Of a stretch of 64,000 nt of DNA, positions 61,801 to 64,000 are shown one piece after another (the first letter of the stretch is position 1; every line of letters begins with the position of its first letter). The translations under genes and the position numbers were made by a program. The stretch is from Alopecurus myosuroides (lineage: Eukaryota; Streptophyta; Magnoliopsida; Poales; Poaceae): assembly GCA_028641055.1 (NCBI GenBank), contig CM054062.1:271703092-271767091 (forward strand), written 5' to 3'. The notes beneath the pieces are model-generated. The model was not told where the DNA came from and ran no database searches. It saw only the letters and a list, made by a program, of their open reading frames with translations.

Positions 61801-64000
61801 ACTTACCAAAGGGGATTGAAGTAGAGCTTTGCGGAGACAGATGACGCAAGATTGATGTCCTTTCGAGGTTGTTGGTCGGCGAATCGGGCGCTTGGCGGCG
61901 GATTTGGGAGTTGGAGCGAGTCGAGCGGTGGCGGAGCGCAGGCGACGGCGGATGGGCTCCGGCGAGGTGCGTGGGGCTTCCGTGGTGGCACTCCGCGAGC
62001 TCAGATTTGAGAAGAAGTGAAATGGGGAAAATGAGCCGTTAAGAGTTGGGTTTGCTCCCTGAGCCCTATTTATAACCGCCCGGATAGAAGAGCCTGGCTT
62101 AACGGTCGAGACCCGGGGGGTGCGGAGTAATAATTGGCCATTTCGAAATTTGAAAGGCGCATTCCATGCACAGACCAATATGATCCCGAGAAAAGGGAAG
62201 GGGGAATCTTCCTCTTGGTATCAGCGATAATTATCAAAGAAGGTGCAAAATCACGGAGTTCCCTATTAAGGCTCGAGTTTGGAAGATTAAGAGAGAACCT
62301 TTAAGGGAGAGCCGGGTCTTTGCCTGGTCCCCTTGGTGCTAATTCCAGCCATTCGTCAACATATTGTATCTTGATCTTCATGTGTTTTTGTATCCAATAC
62401 TTCTGCAGGGAATAGCCAGCGCTTCGAAGAGTAAATCTTGGAAGCCCAGGCTATTCTGGGGACTACTGATGGGGGGATAGTAACCCGGTAGGCCCACTTC
62501 AAGGTATAATCCGGCCCGAGGTGAGCTGAGCAATACCCGGATAGGGGTAAAGAGGTTACTAGAAGGCCCAAAGGCTTGTGAGATTCGTAACCCGGCTTGT
62601 GGGTTGCGATAAGGAAAGTTAGGCTTTGTATGTGGAGTTCGAGTAGGACCCAAGATGTGCCTTGAAGGGCAAGTTAGGGGTGTACGGGTGCTTTATAAAC
62701 CGGCCCCTAGGTTTAGTTTGCCAGAGATTCAAGTCATAGTTGTAACACCTGTTATCGAGTATCCAGTATAATCATATCGAGATCCGGCGAGTTGCTTTCC
62801 GGTTCTTAGATTGCTTTCGCCATGTTCTCCTTCGAGCTAAACCCTCTCCCAAATACCTGTGTCGACTTGCCCCAAGATCAGTTACCCCAGGTAACATCTG
62901 CCGTGATTATCCCACGACAGAGAGCTTTCGTGGCAACACGTGAGCCTCTGGATGCTGATGACTGGATCAGGGAGATGAACAGGGCTCTGGAGATAGCTCA
63001 TGTTGCTGCGGAAGATAAGGTCAAGTATGCCACCTACGTACTGAAGGGTCAGGCAGCTACCTGGTGGGAGAACTACCAGACCATGAGAGTTGGCTATCCT
63101 ATCACCTGGGGTTGTTTCAAGGATGCCTTCCTGAAGCACCACATCCCAGATGGTCTCATGGAAAGGATGCGTGAGGAATTCTGCTCTCTCAAACAGGGCA
63201 AGCTGGACGTCCTCGGCTACCAGAACGAGTTCAATCGTCTAGCTCGATACGCTGGTGACGAGGTGTCCACTGAAGCCAAGAAGATGGCAAGGTTCCGCCG
63301 AGGTTTTAACCCAGAACTGAAGTACGCTCTCACCAACATCAAGTGCAAGGACTTCGTGGAGCTCGTGAACACCGCGCTCAATGAGGAGAATGGGCGCAAG
63401 GCGTTCGAAGAGTCCCGCAAGCACTCGCGTGAGGGTGGTTCCTCCTCCAACATGACCACCCCTCCGCAGAAGCGCCGCATCTGGGTGCCAAATGGTGCTG
63501 TCACTCGGGCTCCAAATGCCCAAGCTTCTCCAGGCTTTGGTCCCCGCCCACCCAACCCATCTCAGATGCAGGGTCAGAGGATTCCAATGGGGCAGCCAAG
63601 GCCAGGTCCTCCTCGTGTCGTTACTTGCTACAAGTGCAAGGAGACTGGACACTACGCTGATAAGTGCACTCAGAGGCAGCTACCTCCACCTCCTCGCCCC
63701 AACACCAACCAGGCAATGGTTCATGCTCCCCCGGCTAAAGCCTTCAACTCCAACAAGAGGCCTGTCGGGAGGACCGCGAGGGTGAACCATATAAAGGCCG
63801 ACAAAGCTGAGGAAGCTGCTGACGTCGTTCTCGGTATATTACCCGTAAACTCTTTTCCAGCTAAAGTGTTGTTTGATACTGGAGCATCGCATTCTTTTGT
63901 GTCAAAGATTTTTGCAAAAGCATACAACCTAGTTCTGGTTCCGCTAAGCAATCAAATGACTGTTCACTCTCCGGGACCGCAAATGTTGACATCCAAGATA
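52867..64000 (+). CDS. Gag-protease of H, split by element D, partial
   Basis: It starts at ATG 52867 (MPPTRSNPPEPPPLTELLTQ), right after a TTCAG acceptor. Coding part 1 is 52867-53032 and part 2 is 62925-64000; the 5-bp GAGAG at 62920-62924 is the target duplication. Rejoining them keeps the frame. The capsid domain is visible (EPLDADDWIREMNRALEIAH, GQAATWWENYQTM, FKDAFLKHHIPDGLMERMRE, LARYAGDEVS). A CCHC zinc knuckle (CYKCKETGHYADKC) and an aspartic protease start (VLFDTGASHSFVSK) follow. The frame is open to the window edge. Gag packages the RNA; this copy is disrupted by D. Confidence 0.9.
53033..53487 (+). repeat. 5' LTR of D
   Basis: A 455-bp LTR from TGATGGGGGGATAG to CCCACGACA. TTTATAAAC at 53258-53266 is a likely TATA box. 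The gag start codon is inside the LTR. Confidence 0.93.
53390..57025 (+). CDS. Gag-protease of D with truncated RT start
   Basis: An uninterrupted frame of 1211 codons from an ATG in the LTR (MFSFELNPLPN) through the primer site. It has an N-terminal segment with TVGSVNVFVG, a coiled coil (about 280-333), Pro/Gln-rich spacers, a capsid domain (about 557-727: WLSSYEMAMSIRNASENLQA, AKLWLTNLPEKSIKSWEEL), a CPKHSRNGKPANHSLEQC Cys/His cluster, and an aspartic protease DGGSSINIL (about 978). It then enters RT (YPDWLANPVLI, WRMCI) and leaves it abruptly for GRTNARPTLGSN and a stop. Pol is thus deleted from about 56990 onward. Gag and protease look functional. Confidence 0.93.
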   Translation: MFSFELNPLPNTCVDLPQDQLPQVTSAVIIPRQLAPTVGPASKGVYITGEARKSMKNIIVGEIYVNNKGEKMVDDSGWGPESDRLETGSIVTVGSVNVFVGVVCTSSANYDNIGSDSVSGEDMYVRSEKEESIGTTGQMEREDDTESIRDLSEDRYERGNSEEEQYESTPGIMRRVAVYAAPATNLNQENAAAAPAGAVQAAAQQQGAVDPVLAQVDGESASVTSRPADEERHANMFGFQANRTPGAGPSNPRHPALFDNNLILDPTVLATVITPENAAERVRDLDVARRALEQQRRQVEAERQGMVARQRELDDRETRLREETTRMHQRHRTMLPATGGVINPTALVFTPQDQPIPPTNQGTIPRPSTGAHPVNAPAGLPLPQTGATAGNTMPPPPSRFRTPAGHYNNPMDNVYAATLALNQIPVEDSPHAEGTRRAIDLLHTAVAQQANYPDHRSGMHGTPYVSQQQGNVQTSAAQRREEQQQMPPPPRVQTVPAVSAAQAVVDSSRARRAGAGSPTHELPAVPHPAVPPAGSRVSRARPAPTTLAGPKCLSDDIRAEPYPEKFKEPGKVVNYEPTMDPETWLSSYEMAMSIRNASENLQAKFMYLMMSEGAAKLWLTNLPEKSIKSWEELKTAFIKHFHGTCRKLFTIDDLERCVQKKGESARSWVRRVMEILHSSTDIQPKDALQAMAKTCKYVPLVQKLTRMKSSRNAAEVTMGELMDACNKHAATDTTEEEVDDKKAKANTSNSGKTGNASAPNNNGSSQNKRPFEGNSELVANTEAGSSRPRSEGNFNTGNHNGGHYQGPPRPSNSWDIFRMACPKHSRNGKPANHSLEQCADLQRWKNEEVNRAMRGAGRGGGPGLGGNLGNGPPPAGNPPAGNQGNNQGGAGGFQANPKQLGQYHVHTTGGSNKDKKILKQAVNSVSSAVPRYSRWSEQEVTWSRKDHPDRVDHPGVLALVVAPQVNGYELKKVLMDGGSSINILYWETFLRMGLKESQLQKSTTVFHGIVPGHSACPEGKVALEVAFGESKDNYRVEWLTFEVVKLRSPYHALFGRPAYAKFMARPCYVYLQLKIPGPKKTITVHGNRDIAAECDEGDAAMAEQACRKEELKHYRSQVDLEERTTSKKPTPEGDKAKVRAEQNPKMVGFIRSDTFKTLSREEEDVPPSATGHVPRAIYPDWLANPVLITKRHSKWRMCIGRTNARPTLGSN
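53490..53507 (+). other. Primer-binding site of D
   Basis: TGGCGCCCACCGTGGGGC, identical to those of A and B. It is translated as part of RQLAPTVG in the gag frame. Confidence 0.88.
57026..58069. other. 3' region of D between gag-protease and aORF
   Basis: No gene is seen. The first 70 bp (GTYGDWKVFN-like) may be the tail end of integrase, which would place the pol deletion between about 56990 and 57080. Several GGGGACT words occur near 57740-57820. The remainder is the convergent 3' untranslated region. Confidence 0.5.
58070..61296 (-). CDS. aORF of element D (antisense accessory gene)
   Basis: The most complete aORF here. The start is MAPKRQGKQPAK at 61296, just after acceptor TTTTACCAG. 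Proposed exons are 61296-60367, 60270-60185, 60107-59983, about 59581-59194, about 59030-58838 and about 58737-58070. Exon 1 carries the Transposase_28-like domain (RGFRPPGHPFFRDVLDHYKL, IGPNSILNISHFIVLSESYL, LMCEYSGLP). The next exons are acidic and Lys-rich. A coiled coil follows (EIKTLKKDVSKYKNKYNAAQ), then the conserved C-terminal block and an acidic end. The only damage I see is a frameshift at a run of seven G on the plus strand (58287-58293), close to the C-terminus. The function is unknown, but its survival in a pol-less young element suggests it matters or is neutral cargo. Confidence 0.8.
61297..62045 (-). other. 5' leader and intron of the aORF of D
   Basis: The first exon (about 62040-61807) ends G|GTAAGT at 61806. 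The intron runs to the acceptor at 61306-61307, nine bases upstream of the aORF ATG. The exon could also encode a short MPPRKPHAPRRSPS peptide (from 61991), probably not relevant. Confidence 0.55.
62066..62074 (-). promoter_or_regulatory. TATA box of the aORF of D
   Basis: TATAAATAG on the minus strand in a GC-rich context (GGTTATAAATAGGGC), about 770 bp upstream of the aORF ATG and upstream of a well-formed leader exon with a GTAAGT donor. It supports a separate antisense promoter. Confidence 0.65.
62075..62455. other. Region upstream of the aORF promoter of D
   Basis: No gene is seen in about 380 bp. It may contain aORF control elements. It ends in the polypurine tract. Confidence 0.5.
62456..62466 (+). 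other. Polypurine tract of D
   Basis: TCTGGGGACTAC-type sequence directly before the 3' LTR, similar to CGGGGACTAA in C. Confidence 0.65.
62467..62919 (+). repeat. 3' LTR of D
   Basis: A 453-bp LTR identical to the 5' LTR except for one missing 2-bp unit. It is followed by the GAGAG duplication and then by gag of H. Confidence 0.93.

Larger units (their letters stand above)
53033..62919 (+). mobile_element. Element D: complete, young, pol-less Tat-lineage retrotransposon
   Basis: A 9.9 kb element with 455- and 453-bp LTRs, flanked by GAGAG (53028-53032, 62920-62924). The order is LTR, primer site, gag-protease, a few RT codons, the 3' region, the antisense aORF with promoter, a polypurine tract and LTR. 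The two LTRs differ by a single 2-bp indel (CGAGAGTTG against CGAGTTG) and no substitution that I can see, so insertion is very recent. RT, RNase H and integrase are missing. It must have moved with enzymes from a related autonomous element. Confidence 0.93.
46955..64000 (+). mobile_element. Element H: Tekay/chromovirus-like Ty3/gypsy element (5' part)
   Basis: A very long LTR (46955-51463), an initiator-tRNA-Met-type primer site, a leader with an extra ORF, and then gag. Gag is interrupted by D (53033-62919) and runs into protease at the window end without a stop. The long LTR, the tRNA-Met primer site and the gag type point to the Tekay (Del) group of chromoviruses. No stop or frameshift is seen in gag, so H was probably intact when D landed. 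Confidence 0.85.

Noticed and set aside
53033..62919. D as an autonomous element with hidden pol in another frame
   Set aside because: I looked for YVDD, TDNG and HHCC motifs between 57026 and 58069 on both strands and found none. The space is also too short.

Overview
The window looks like nuclear DNA of a grass, probably Pooideae. It consists almost entirely of LTR retrotransposons nested inside one another. The evidence is Ty3/gypsy Tat-lineage elements with antisense accessory genes, Athila-type elements whose LTRs start TGATACGTC or TGTTGATGCATG with a tRNA-Asp-type primer site, a Tekay/chromovirus-like element with a 4.5 kb LTR, and a grass-like mitochondrial cob fragment. I see no ordinary host gene, rRNA, tRNA or CRISPR array. 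The species call is inference.

Layout. The centre of the nest is element E (+, Tat; 26680-41217 with insertions). To its left lie the right-hand parts of successively inserted elements. C (+, Tat) ends in its 3' LTR at 26679. B (-, Tat) sits in C's reverse transcriptase and ends at 12548. A (-, Tat, same LTR family as C) sits in B's gag and ends at 10052. To the right of E lie the left-hand parts of later insertions: G (+, Athila) at 41218, LTR fragment I at 43782, and H (+, Tekay-like) at 46955. The complete element D (+, Tat, 53033-62919, target duplication GAGAG) sits inside H's gag. Two solo LTRs (17571-21123, duplication TTCGA; 27202-28136, duplication GACTT) and a gag/pol-poor Athila derivative F (28545-35410) interrupt C and E.

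How the genes relate. Each Tat element carries gag-protease-pol on one strand. A convergent, intron-containing accessory gene (aORF, with an N-terminal domain of the 'putative gypsy type transposon'/Transposase_28 kind) lies on the other strand between pol and the 3' LTR. In A, C and E the two stop codons are about 630-660 bp apart. The aORF seems to have its own TATA promoter (clearest in D and C). In A, B and D the gag frame starts inside the LTR and reads straight through the primer-binding site. A, C and E are decayed. D has lost nearly all of pol, yet its LTRs differ only by a 2-bp indel, so it was mobilised recently, presumably in trans.

Most noteworthy: the young pol-less element D; PBS-translating gag frames in three Tat families; a 271-residue pre-gag ORF in H with a double-stranded-RNA-binding-like pattern and splice sites suggesting a choice between it and gag; gene-like mini-exons inside Tekay-type LTRs; a mitochondrial insertion inside E's aORF; and perfect hairpins at the 5' ends of several unrelated LTR families.
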